Source of the DNA: Marinobacter sp. HL-58
Lineage (GTDB): Bacteria; Pseudomonadota; Gammaproteobacteria; Pseudomonadales; Oleiphilaceae
Reading direction: 5' to 3'
NCBI RefSeq assembly: GCF_001314605.1
Contig: NZ_LIHP01000018.1
Location: 62,001-126,000 of the forward strand
DNA length: 64,000 nt
Part shown: positions 44,230 to 53,702 of the stretch, piece after piece
How the letters are laid out: every line of letters starts with the position of its first letter
How positions within the stretch are numbered: the stretch's first letter is position 1
The notes under the pieces: model-generated
Database searches by the model: none
Told to the model about the DNA's origin: nothing
The model's input: only the letters and a program-made list of their open reading frames with translations
Position numbers and translations under genes: made by a program

Positions 44230-47071
44230 CAACACCCAGCTCCTCTACATCGTTTCCATCCAGGATGATGCGTAGCCCCTCATCCCCCGTGATTTTTCGG
44301 CCATCTTTAACATATTCAATCAGCAACTCAAGCTGGTCACGATTGTTATGGTTGTAGTGGGTGAATCGGTACATTGCTCCATACTGGGGAAAACTCGCAA
44401 CCATTCTTCGCTCGAACAAATCCGTGATCTCCTCCCACTTATCTTCAAACACCCAGTTTCTGTCTGCCTCAAATAGCCTGACAGTAGCGGTACACGAAGC
44501 CTGATCAAACCCAGGGAAATACACAATAAAACTCGTGAATTCCGACAGAATCTTGTACTCGCCCTGCCGGGTGATCTCCGGATGCCTGCTCATATGTTCA
44601 GTAACTTGGACCGTGGGAGAGAACAGCAGATAGTAGAAGGCGTCCAGCTCCGCCTCAAAATACTGCCTAACTTCGACACCCTCATCGGGTAGAATAATGG
44701 ACCTACTCGTATCCAACAGTTCTTCGTTCGGTGGTCGTGATTGATCATCCCAGTATCGAAGAGTTCGGGCATCGCCCCAGAAGGACAGCGACAGGAAATC
44801 TTCGATCCGAGATCGGGCGATGTACACCTGGATCGCGGTTACTGCAGCGGTTATTGCAACCAGAACTGCGCCCACCAAAATAATAGGCGCCCCTACCACA
44901 GTAGCCGTTCCCGCCACTGCCAAAGCAACCAGATAACCGAGCCCGATTGCTAATCCGATCTGGACACCTGCCAGAGCCAGCGCCGCATCGTAGTCGGTAT
45001 GCCAGGCGCGCCAAGCCGTTCTTCCTTCAAGCCCTATCGCCAGTATAGGCCCGACATATGGAAGAAGCTTTACTGCGGCTTTCGCTAAAAATCTCGCACC
45101 CGCAGACACTACCTTTATATCCTTTAGCCAGCTCAGAGCCACCAAACCTCTAGCGCTAGCCGACGATAAATTCACCCCCAAAGCTTGCGCATATTCCGAC
45201 CGAACTAACAACCCACTAAAGTTAACCACGCCTTCAGCCAAGCTCCATAGGCTGTCAACAAAGGGAAGCCATTTATCCATGGCGGACCGGTCGCCCAGCA
45301 TTACATCCTGTTGGGTTTCCTTTAAAGACGACATAAGGCCAACCATGTTTACTGCATGGAAAAACGTCATCGCCCCAATGAACTTGCCACGATTCTGCTT
45401 GATCGATTCGACCACTGGATCAAGACGCGTATGCAACCAGCCAAATGGGTTATCCTTGAAATCAGGGGTCAAATGGAACACGTCAACCAGACTTCTTCTC
45501 AGTCGATTCCGGATATCGACTTCCATCATACCTGCGGCGACAGGCGATAAAGCCGCACCGGACAGGTTGTAGCCGGAGGATGCAGTCAGCGCATCTTGAT
45601 GAGCCTTAAACAATAGATCCGTTGCCGTATCTAGCGACATACGGTGCTCATGAACCGTAATCTGGTACCGCCTGCCAACGTCTTTAATCCACTTTTTCCA
45701 CTGCGGTCTGGTTTGCCGGTTTCTTGCCCACTCTCCCATTTGCGCTGCAGGCGTAGCAAACTCCAACAACAATGTATCTGTAGCAGTGGTTACACTCACG
45801 AAAGCGGGCAGGTCATACATGCTATCGACGATATTGAGACGGCCATAGTCGAAGCCCGGAAGATCTTTCAACTTCTCGGTAATTTTGTTGGTGGAAGAAA
45901 CAAGGAACAGAACCGCTTTTACTGCATTGCCGACAATACCGGCTTCGCCTTCCTCCGCCCCCAGCCATTTGTTGGCATCTTCTCGGCCCCGTTTCGCTGA
46001 TACGTAGCCGTCCAGAATATCCGCCAATTCTTTCTCTACGGCCTCAAATCCCGAGACCATGCAAATATCATTAAATTCAAGCTTCCTGGCCAGCCGGTCC
46101 GAATCAATCCAGCGTTTCCAGTCGTCAAAAACGCGGCCACGCTCTCGATCGTACTCTTCGACCTGCTTGTGATACTGAGCAACGAAGGCCTCTTTATCCG
46201 CAGTACGAATGCGTTCCTTCAACTCATTTCTGACATCTTCCTGGTCATCTGCATTGGTCTTTTTGCTGGCCTCAAGCTCGATAAGTGCATCTGCCAGTTT
46301 TGCTGTGGAGTAGGGGTAAACATTCTCCTCAGCATAATTCGTAATCAGATTGACATAGAGGGCATGCAATTGCCCAAGCTCGGAGGTAATTCCAATCTCA
46401 TCATCCAACGCGACGCAATAGGAAAACTCAGTTGCTTTTTTGCTCTGGCCCTGCAAATCCTGTTCGGAAAGGCCGCTGGTAAAATCTGTCAGGCTCCACT
46501 CGAACTCCGCCTGTTCCTCTCTATACTCCTCGACAAACTGGTTTACCGTTTCGGTTTCCGCAATGTTTTCACCGTGGCCCTTGGCAACCAGTCCATCCAG
46601 ATTGAAAGCCTGCATATATTCGCTGCGAACTTCCGCATCTTTTCTGGCAAGCTCCTGTAAACGTACGGTCCATCGATGCTGTACAAACTTCAGGAAAACC
46701 TTTCCCGCCTCTGGATGATGAATGCACGGCAGGGCACTCTCGGCATCCGCATCAGGAAGGAGCACAGAATTTATACCTGCCTGAACTTCACTGATGATTC
46801 CATCTTCGCCAACCCGGTATTCATGAAGTGTCCCGTACAACTCGGAATACATGTACACCCAACCGGCCTTCAGAGTCCGCAGACAATAGAAAGTTTTCTC
46901 CAGTGAAACACTTGGAGGACGGAAGTTAGCAGGCAGCGCGGTTTCTTCCTGACTAATTGCCCAGCGTACCGGATACAACGCAACGGTTTTGAGCTGGAGC
47001 GGGCACATCTGTGCGGCTGAATCGATGTCATCTCCACCCTGTAAAAACGCTGAGCTGTTTGCACTACCCAT
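44204..47071 (-). CDS. VasX-like T6SS membrane-targeting effector
   Basis: A 955-residue protein. The N-terminus (about 25-110) matches the VasX N-terminal/MIX-type region, with the Arg...GWVYMY motif in CLRTLKAGWVYMYSELYG. A long helical middle follows. Three to four hydrophobic helices lie at about 655-750 (VGPILAIGLEG, ALALAGVQIGLAIGLGYLV, VGAPIILVGAVLVAITAAV). A soluble C-terminal 200 residues close it. Known VasX toxins disrupt the inner membranes of prey cells. The ATG at 47071 overlaps the DUF4123 adaptor stop by 8 bp. The last 60 residues recur as an orphan fragment at 43118-43312. Confidence 0.85.
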   Translation of the reverse strand: MGSANSSAFLQGGDDIDSAAQMCPLQLKTVALYPVRWAISQEETALPANFRPPSVSLEKTFYCLRTLKAGWVYMYSELYGTLHEYRVGEDGIISEVQAGINSVLLPDADAESALPCIHHPEAGKVFLKFVQHRWTVRLQELARKDAEVRSEYMQAFNLDGLVAKGHGENIAETETVNQFVEEYREEQAEFEWSLTDFTSGLSEQDLQGQSKKATEFSYCVALDDEIGITSELGQLHALYVNLITNYAEENVYPYSTAKLADALIELEASKKTNADDQEDVRNELKERIRTADKEAFVAQYHKQVEEYDRERGRVFDDWKRWIDSDRLARKLEFNDICMVSGFEAVEKELADILDGYVSAKRGREDANKWLGAEEGEAGIVGNAVKAVLFLVSSTNKITEKLKDLPGFDYGRLNIVDSMYDLPAFVSVTTATDTLLLEFATPAAQMGEWARNRQTRPQWKKWIKDVGRRYQITVHEHRMSLDTATDLLFKAHQDALTASSGYNLSGAALSPVAAGMMEVDIRNRLRRSLVDVFHLTPDFKDNPFGWLHTRLDPVVESIKQNRGKFIGAMTFFHAVNMVGLMSSLKETQQDVMLGDRSAMDKWLPFVDSLWSLAEGVVNFSGLLVRSEYAQALGVNLSSASARGLVALSWLKDIKVVSAGARFLAKAAVKLLPYVGPILAIGLEGRTAWRAWHTDYDAALALAGVQIGLAIGLGYLVALAVAGTATVVGAPIILVGAVLVAITAAVTAIQVYIARSRIEDFLSLSFWGDARTLRYWDDQSRPPNEELLDTSRSIILPDEGVEVRQYFEAELDAFYYLLFSPTVQVTEHMSRHPEITRQGEYKILSEFTSFIVYFPGFDQASCTATVRLFEADRNWVFEDKWEEITDLFERRMVASFPQYGAMYRFTHYNHNNRDQLELLIEYVKDGRKITGDEGLRIILDGNDVEELGVDERLTFEL

Positions 47072-47930
47072 GGACCAGTCCCTCCGTTGACTTTTTCTCG
47101 GCGAATTCTGCAATTCGCGCTATCGCTTTTCCTGGAGCTGCGGAATTCTTGTTCCACAAAGTCTGCACATCGCTGTCATCGAATGCATGATGCCCAAGCC
47201 AGCCAATTGTATTGATATAAAGGGCGATATCGCGGGCACTGTACAATCCCCGCGCTTTCGCCGCGTCGACCAGCGCAGAGACTACGCTCCAATCCCGTTT
47301 ATCGGTGTCGGTTTTCTGAAGCAAATGGGGAAAGTAGTTTTCAACATGCAACTCGAGCTTCCTGAGCGCTGTCTGTTCCGCCGCTCTCTCCATGGCAACC
47401 TGATGTTCTTCACGAATGCTGAACATCTCAGTCTGCCGTTCACTGTGGGGTTGATCGTTATGGAAGTAATCCCACTCACCCGTGCGGCGATCCTGAATGG
47501 CAAGCAGGCTACAGGGCCCCATCAATCGCCTCACATCGTCACCTGATGGATCCAATTTGAACAGATGCCGCGCAATTTCAGGATCATAGAACCGGAAAAC
47601 GACCTCATCACCAGTGGCCAACCTGGCCATAAGCAATCCACGCAAGTGGTCCATGACATTTTCAAAGTGACAGTCGGCCTGCAATACAATGGCAGCACCC
47701 TGGTGTTTCCACTCCTCGAAGCATTTATGTGCCAGGGCGTTATCCATTCCTGCCTCAACCAGCCACGGTGAAATCTCCAACAGGTCGGCAAGCTCGGTCT
47801 CCCTGTAGAGGGCGTCGCAATGAGGTGTGTCCAGTTCACGATAAATAACCTGGGACAGGTTATTCACCTTTGCGCCATCAATGAGAAGGAACGTCTTGCC
47901 GTTGCCGGAAAGCCCCGCCACATTACCCAT
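47064..47930 (-). CDS. DUF4123 T6SS effector chaperone/adaptor
   Basis: A 288-residue soluble protein with a DUF4123 domain (about 1-180; LLIDGAKVNNLSQVIY, FRFYDPEIARHLFKLD). Proteins of this family (Tap/TEC) bind a cognate effector and load it on VgrG. Its position fits exactly: vgrG upstream, effector downstream, each overlapping by a few bases (TGATG at 47930 and 8 bp at 47071). It lacks a signal peptide. It should be specific for the VasX-like effector that follows. Confidence 0.88.
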   Translation of the reverse strand: MGNVAGLSGNGKTFLLIDGAKVNNLSQVIYRELDTPHCDALYRETELADLLEISPWLVEAGMDNALAHKCFEEWKHQGAAIVLQADCHFENVMDHLRGLLMARLATGDEVVFRFYDPEIARHLFKLDPSGDDVRRLMGPCSLLAIQDRRTGEWDYFHNDQPHSERQTEMFSIREEHQVAMERAAEQTALRKLELHVENYFPHLLQKTDTDKRDWSVVSALVDAAKARGLYSARDIALYINTIGWLGHHAFDDSDVQTLWNKNSAAPGKAIARIAEFAEKKSTEGLVHG

Positions 47931-50007
47931 CAGACAACACCTTGTGGTTCTGGTGAGCAGACCTGGCAGACACCCTTGCCCTGGTTAGCGGCATTCTTGA
48001 TGGCGCGTATCTGGTCGGGCTTGGCCATGGGTCTTTGGGGTGTCTCCGGCAGAGGCAGCGGCCCCACAGCCCCACCATTCTTCTCCACCAACCCGGGCCT
48101 CTCCGCCACCTGAACCTTCTGCCCACTGCCCTTACCGGGTGATCCACCGGCATTCATCTTGATCGCCGCCCCACCCATGGCCACGCCACTGGGATCAATC
48201 TTCACGAAGCTGCCGCCGGCCTTGAGGGTGATTTCGGCGCCGGCTTCGATAACGGCTTTCTGGCCGGCCTTGATGTGCAGTTCGGTGCCGGAGTCGCTGA
48301 GCCAGGCGGTGCCAGCTTTGAGGTGCAGGGTGCCGGTAACGTTGAAACTGTGGTCCTTGCCGGTTTGTTCGCGCTTCTCGCCGTCCACCGTGGTGTGGTC
48401 GTTGCCCTTGATGTGGGCCTTGCGGTGGTTGTCCACAGTGAGGTGGCTGTCGTTTTTGACAACCTCAGTGCGGTTGTTCTCGGTCAGCAGGTCCAGGTTT
48501 TTCTGGGCATGGATATAGATCTGTTCCTGGTCCGCCTCGTCTTCGAACCGCAGTTCATTACTGCCCTCACCCTTGTGGGTCTGGGTTTTTAATGTGGTCC
48601 GGGTTTTGTGTTCCGGCAGCGCATAGGGCGGTGTGTTGGTGGCGTGATAGGTCCGGCCGGTAATGATGGGCTGGTCCGGGTCGCCGTCCAGGAAACTGAC
48701 GATGACTTCGTGGCCGATTGCAGGGCCATGAAGCCATATTGGCCGCCGGCCCAGCCCTGGCTGACCCGCAGCCAGGCGCTGCTGTGTTCATCATTCTTTG
48801 AGTATCTGTCCCAGGGGAACCGGACTTTGACCCGTCCGTGTTCGTCGCAGTGAATCTCTTCGCCTTCGGGGCCGGTGACGATGGCAATCTGGGGGCCGTC
48901 CATCAATGGTCGATGTTTGACCTGGGGCCGCCAGGTGCGGTCACCGGGGATGGCGTTGAAGGCGTTGTGATAGGTGGTGGCGTCACCGTTACCGTCCTCT
49001 TCCAGGGCCTGGGGCTGTTCGCCGGTGTGGGTGATGCGGGTAAACAGCCAGTCCCGGTTCAGTTTGGGGTTGTCGTGTTCGGTGAGTTCGACTTTAGCGC
49101 CTACGGTGAAGTCGGGGCGGTTGCTTTGGCCGTGGGCCAGGGTGGCGTCGTTTCTCAGGGCGTCCAGCCGGGCTTCGGTGAAGGGCTGGCCGCTGGCGTC
49201 GGCTTTGAAACGGCCGGGGTAGTCGTAGTGTTGATAGTCCTCCCGCTGGGCGTCCAGTTTGTCGGCCTGGCTTTCATGCATTAATGCGTAGGCGGGGTTC
49301 CTGAAGGTGTAGTCCTTCATGGCCACAAAAGATGCTTTGACCCGTTCCCGGTAGGTGAACTGGAAGACGGCGCTCTGGCGGGTGCTGCCGCCGGCCTTGC
49401 CGTTGTATTCCACCGGTTCCAGCCTTGGGGCGTCGCCGTGGTGGTCAGCGATGATCAGGGCCGGCTGTTCTTCACCGTTGACATCCCCGTGGTGGTAGCG
49501 GTAGTGCCAGCCTTCTTCGGCCGACAGCCTCTCCATAAAGGCCAGGTCGCTTTCCCGGTGCTGGACGCAGTATTCCCGTTCTTCGGGGGTGCGTTTGAGA
49601 TCAAAGACCGTATCGATGAGGCCCCGCTCTTCCAGCAGGGTGCGCACGATGGCGTCGGTGGTTTGGGTCTGGAAGATGCGGCTGTTGTGCATCAGGCCCA
49701 GGCGCCAGAGCGGGGGCTGGACGATGACTTCGTAGCAGGTGCGGCGGTGGCCGGTATCGCCCCGGGCGAACTCGTTGGCCACGCCGTGGAAACGCCGCAG
49801 CGGAATGCCATCCTGCCAGACCACCAGTTCCACGGGCTGTTCCAGCACGTCTTCTGCGGGGATATCCGGGGCGATACTGGCCAGTTCCAGCTTGCAGTGA
49901 AATAACTGTGAGAGGTGTTCGGTCAGTTCGAAACGGACGACCGCGAACAGGTCTTTGGGAAGTTCGCCAAGGGTGGCGGTGAACTGCAGTCCGGTTGCCT
50001 GGGGCAT
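47930..50007 (-). pseudogene. vgrG: VgrG spike protein gene with internal frameshift
   Basis: Codons 1 to about 429 encode a normal VgrG: gp27-like N-domain, then the gp5 OB region up to [11 protein letters not shown]. The frame then changes. The reading frame that should follow ([20 protein letters not shown]) resumes one frame over and runs on to the beta-helix and C-terminus ending at 47930. The junction at about 48718-48722 reads CTGCAATC where about four bases seem lost (expected L-P-R-I). The intact protein would have about 690 residues. AAGGA lies 5 bp before the ATG at 50007. It is a real indel or a sequence error. Confidence 0.85.
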
Positions 50008-50038
50008 TCGATCCTTGAAGCAATAAAATCCTGAACCA

Positions 50039-50070
50039 CCAGAACGGGAAACGTCCTGTTCCCGTTCTGG
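50039..50070 (-). terminator. Hairpin between tssM and vgrG
   Basis: A perfect 12-bp stem (CCAGAACGGGAA / TTCCCGTTCTGG) around an 8-base loop, 14 bp beyond the tssM stop. On the minus strand it is followed, after about ten bases, by ATTTTATT. It could end the structural operon or let only part of transcription reach vgrG. Confidence 0.5.
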
Positions 50071-50084
50071 CGACGGTGCGTAGT

Positions 50085-53000
50085 CTAATACAGACTGCGT
50101 GGTATCTGGTACCCCGCAAGCAGTTGCTGTGTGAACGGGTTGGTATTACTGCCCGCATGCAGGCGGTAGCGCATCTCGCCCTCATCCAGCACAAACCGCA
50201 CATCCACGGCACTGTTGCTCACGCCGGTGATGTCCGCCTCATCCAGCAGGCGGAACAACGCCCAGGGGCCGTTCTCGGAGAGGCTGCGCGGTGACCGGTT
50301 CACTTCCGTGGGCACCAGCGTAACCCGGCTTTCCACAGAATCTCGCAGGGTGTTGGGCCACACCAGGGGAATGCTCTGCCTCGGGCCGTGGCTGAATTCC
50401 ACCAACTGACCATCGACGTTCATCACGCTGCGGCGTTTGTTGGAAGACAGGTGAAGCGGCTCAAGGGCAAACTCCAGGTCCAGGGATCCGCTGCGGGTGA
50501 AGAAGGCGCGGCGGATGTCTCTGGCTTTGTCCAGCGAGGACAACACATCATTGCGAACCAGGCTGGCGCGCTTGGAACCGGCAATGTGCTCCGGATGGTC
50601 CTCGATAAACAGCTTCAGGTTGTCATTATAGAATTCGTCGAGAATGCCATCCGGCGCGAAGAAGCGCTCGAAATCCTGCAAAGCGGCGTCACGACCGGCT
50701 CCCGGGCTGAAGGGGTAATGCCTGGCCAGGCTTTGCTGGAACGGTTGGTACACTTCCTGGTACCACTGGCGTTCCAGTTCGGCCACGGCCTGGTCCAGCA
50801 CTACCCGCCAGCTCTCGGCAGCCAGTTTTTCCAGCATGCGATCAAGGGGCGCTGGCTGATCCGCGGCCACACGCTGGAGGGTGAAGATCGGGTCGGCGCC
50901 TTCCAGTCCCATGCGGGCGCGGGCAGCCGAGAGCGCTGCCTTGCCCCGGTCCGGGGCTTCCTGAATGCCACGAAGGTATTCATGGAGGCTTTCGACCACT
51001 TCCATGACCTGCTCCATATCACTGGGGTCGTCGCCCTCCTTGTCCATGAGCTCATTCAGGTCGGTAAACTGGCGCTCAATGTCCTGCACCATCTGGTAGT
51101 GGGCGGATTGTTCCAGGAGCTTGCGCGCGGCCTCTGCTTCCTCACCGCCGGCTGGGATGATACGGGTATTGGTGGTTACGTGGGCCATCAGCTGGTTGAG
51201 TGGTTCATGGCCACTGGTCAGGCTCTCCAGAATGCGCACACCGTGGTTGAGGTCACTGAAGTCCTGAATATCGAGCCGGCTCATGGCGCGGCGCCAGCTG
51301 GATACGTAATTCTCCGCGTACAACGACTGTAACTGCGCCTGAAGTTCGGCTTCGTCGGCTTCACTGAAGTCCACGTCGTCGCGGCGACCGAGCACCCAGG
51401 CATCCACCAGCGCCAGTTCGGTGACGGAGCCGGATTTACGCAGGAACCAGGAATCCATCCCCTCGCGGGTCAGCAGGGAGGGAATCACCACCGGGTTTTC
51501 GGTTTCTTCACTGTCATCGTCCATGGAGTCACCGAATTCATCCAGGCGAACAAAGACCGTACTGAAGGCAGGGCCGGACTCCCGGGCCAGGTCCAGCGGT
51601 GAGCGGAAATTCTGCTCGGCCTCCTTTTCCAGATCGCGATAGACCCGGTCCGGCGTGGCGATACGCCCGAGCTCCTGCTGCGCCCACTGAACGCTGCTGC
51701 GGAAAGGTGCCAGCGCCATGTCTGCGGTCTTGTCCCCGTCCTTGACCCGCTGGTTCAGGTCCGTATGCAGCAGGGCATAGTCCAGGTGGCTCATCAGCCG
51801 CTGCTGCAAATCTCTCTGGGCCGGGAACATCTGCTGCCAGTAATCACTCATGTAGTCGCGCACAATATCCATGCGGCGGCCGCTGGCATCGTAGAGCATA
51901 CGCAGCACACGCAGGTGGTCCAGCCGCTCGGAGCTGTTGTCCGGCGCTTCACTCATCTCTCCCATTACGCCCAGCATCAGCGCGGGCATGAACTGGTAGG
52001 CCAGCATGTCCAGGTAGGATTCTTCCACTTCCGGGCCTACCTCGTGGCCCTTGTAGAGGCCCATGTCGGACACCAGTGCCGGCTCCGAACGGTAATCCCC
52101 GAAGGCCAGCGTGGCCTCCTGCAATTGGTCCAGGGGCTCCAGCAGGTTGCGGCCGGTGGTGTCCGGCTCGTACCCGATGGGGCGCCAGTTGTCGACAAAG
52201 CTGCGCACCCGGTCTTCAACCGCCTCGGCGGCCCGGGCGTTCTCGATGAAGTAGTGCTGCCAGCCGGCGGTCATACCCAGGCCCGCGGCAACAGCCACAA
52301 CCGCCGCAACCGCAATCCGGCGGCGCCGGCTACCAACCACCTTCTGGTTGTCACCGGCCAGGCCCGCCTCACGATAGATCACCTTGGGGAACAGCGTTTC
52401 CGTGAACAGGCTGGTAGACTGCCCGCCCCGCTGGGCCGGCTGAATCGGGCTGGCAAGCCCGTAGTTGGCAGCGGCGGCGGATACAAAGGCATCCTCCGGC
52501 ACACCTTCCTGAACCACCGAGGTGAAGTAGGTGCCCCGCACCAAAGCTGGCGTTGAAAAGGCATCTGCCGACAGCAGGTCCGCCAGGAACTGCTCCAGAA
52601 CCGGCTTCAGGCCCGCCAACTGGCGGGTAAAGGAATAGGCCGCGGCACGCTCCTCCGGGTCCCGCGTCGCGGAAAGCACATCCGGAAGCCGCTCACCCAG
52701 TTGCTCCGCGAGGTGGCTGAAATTCTGGTCGAACTCACCCAGCCAGTCATCGGCGTCGAGCTGGCCATCCAGCTGGTAGGTGAAACCGAGCGGGTTCTCC
52801 CGCTCGGCTTTGGTCAGTGTTCGGGCAAACGGAGCGAAACCGTACAGCAAATCCATCTTGGTGAAGCTGATGTACACCGGCAAACGTGAGCCCAGTTGCT
52901 CCATCAGTTCCCGCAGGCGGGTACGCAGCAGAATGGCCTGGGCCTGGCGCTGCTGATCGCTGCCGCTACTCAGGCGGGCAATGTCCACCGCCAGCACAAC

Positions 53001-53669
53001 CCCGTTCAACGGGCGCTGGGGGCGGTTTTTTTCAAGCCAGTTGATGAAATGGGTCCACAGCCGTTGCTGGATCTCGCTGCTGGCGCCCTCTCCGTCGTTC
53101 TGGCTCAACAGTTCGCCATCCGGATCAATCAGCACACCGTTGTCGCCCACCCACCATTCAAAACCAAAGGGATTGCGCTCGGTGCGGGGGCTGCGTGTCA
53201 CGTTGGTGAGGGTATAGGTCTGGCCGGAGCGCTGGATCAGGCTTGTCTTGCCGGCATCTTCCAGGCCCATCACCAGATACCAGGGCAGGCGATAGACACC
53301 CTTGCGGCCCGGCAGGTTGCTCTTGAGCTCCGCCAGCCGGCGGTCGAGCAGGCGCTGCTGGCGGCGCTCCAGTGGCAGGATGGGATCTTCCTCTTCCTTC
53401 TGTTCCTCTGCCTTGGCTGCGTTGATCCTGCTGAGCTTGCGGGCCAGCGCCATTCCCCAGACCATGGTCACCAGCAGTACAACCCCCAGGGTCACCAGGG
53501 CACGCATCTGCCAGGCCGCCAGAGGGTATTCCCCATTAATTTCCAGGCGGGGTCCCAACCACCAGGTTGCGGCCAGCAGTATCACCACACCCAGCGCCAG
53601 GGTAACCGGCGCCGCACTGCGCACATAGGGCAGTATCCGTCGTCCAATGAGTAGGGCATTTCTCCACAT
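50085..53669 (-). CDS. tssM: T6SS membrane-complex protein TssM (IcmF/VasK)
   Basis: A 1194-residue inner-membrane protein. Two helices near residues 15-75 and a third near 445-465 frame a cytoplasmic NTPase-like domain with Walker A GLEDAGKTSLIQ. The large periplasmic part contains the IcmF-type region and the C-terminal TssJ-binding beta domain (LRLLDEADITGVSN region). With TssL and TssJ it forms the envelope-spanning complex. The ATG at 53669 has AGGA 9 bp upstream, better than the one at 53678. It is 24 bp downstream of tssA. Confidence 0.96.
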   Translation of the reverse strand: MWRNALLIGRRILPYVRSAAPVTLALGVVILLAATWWLGPRLEINGEYPLAAWQMRALVTLGVVLLVTMVWGMALARKLSRINAAKAEEQKEEEDPILPLERRQQRLLDRRLAELKSNLPGRKGVYRLPWYLVMGLEDAGKTSLIQRSGQTYTLTNVTRSPRTERNPFGFEWWVGDNGVLIDPDGELLSQNDGEGASSEIQQRLWTHFINWLEKNRPQRPLNGVVLAVDIARLSSGSDQQRQAQAILLRTRLRELMEQLGSRLPVYISFTKMDLLYGFAPFARTLTKAERENPLGFTYQLDGQLDADDWLGEFDQNFSHLAEQLGERLPDVLSATRDPEERAAAYSFTRQLAGLKPVLEQFLADLLSADAFSTPALVRGTYFTSVVQEGVPEDAFVSAAAANYGLASPIQPAQRGGQSTSLFTETLFPKVIYREAGLAGDNQKVVGSRRRRIAVAAVVAVAAGLGMTAGWQHYFIENARAAEAVEDRVRSFVDNWRPIGYEPDTTGRNLLEPLDQLQEATLAFGDYRSEPALVSDMGLYKGHEVGPEVEESYLDMLAYQFMPALMLGVMGEMSEAPDNSSERLDHLRVLRMLYDASGRRMDIVRDYMSDYWQQMFPAQRDLQQRLMSHLDYALLHTDLNQRVKDGDKTADMALAPFRSSVQWAQQELGRIATPDRVYRDLEKEAEQNFRSPLDLARESGPAFSTVFVRLDEFGDSMDDDSEETENPVVIPSLLTREGMDSWFLRKSGSVTELALVDAWVLGRRDDVDFSEADEAELQAQLQSLYAENYVSSWRRAMSRLDIQDFSDLNHGVRILESLTSGHEPLNQLMAHVTTNTRIIPAGGEEAEAARKLLEQSAHYQMVQDIERQFTDLNELMDKEGDDPSDMEQVMEVVESLHEYLRGIQEAPDRGKAALSAARARMGLEGADPIFTLQRVAADQPAPLDRMLEKLAAESWRVVLDQAVAELERQWYQEVYQPFQQSLARHYPFSPGAGRDAALQDFERFFAPDGILDEFYNDNLKLFIEDHPEHIAGSKRASLVRNDVLSSLDKARDIRRAFFTRSGSLDLEFALEPLHLSSNKRRSVMNVDGQLVEFSHGPRQSIPLVWPNTLRDSVESRVTLVPTEVNRSPRSLSENGPWALFRLLDEADITGVSNSAVDVRFVLDEGEMRYRLHAGSNTNPFTQQLLAGYQIPRSLY

Positions 53670-53702
53670 GGTGTCCATTCCTGTTGATTGATCCGTCGGT
53701 GT

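Noticed and set aside
48715..48725. Programmed ribosomal frameshift in vgrG
   Set aside because: No slippery heptamer or Shine-Dalgarno-like stimulator is visible at the junction, and bases seem to be lost relative to the conserved L-P-R-I codons.
50388..51332. 314-codon open frame opposite tssM
   Set aside because: Shadow frame of tssM; its composition is that expected from reading a GC-rich gene backwards.
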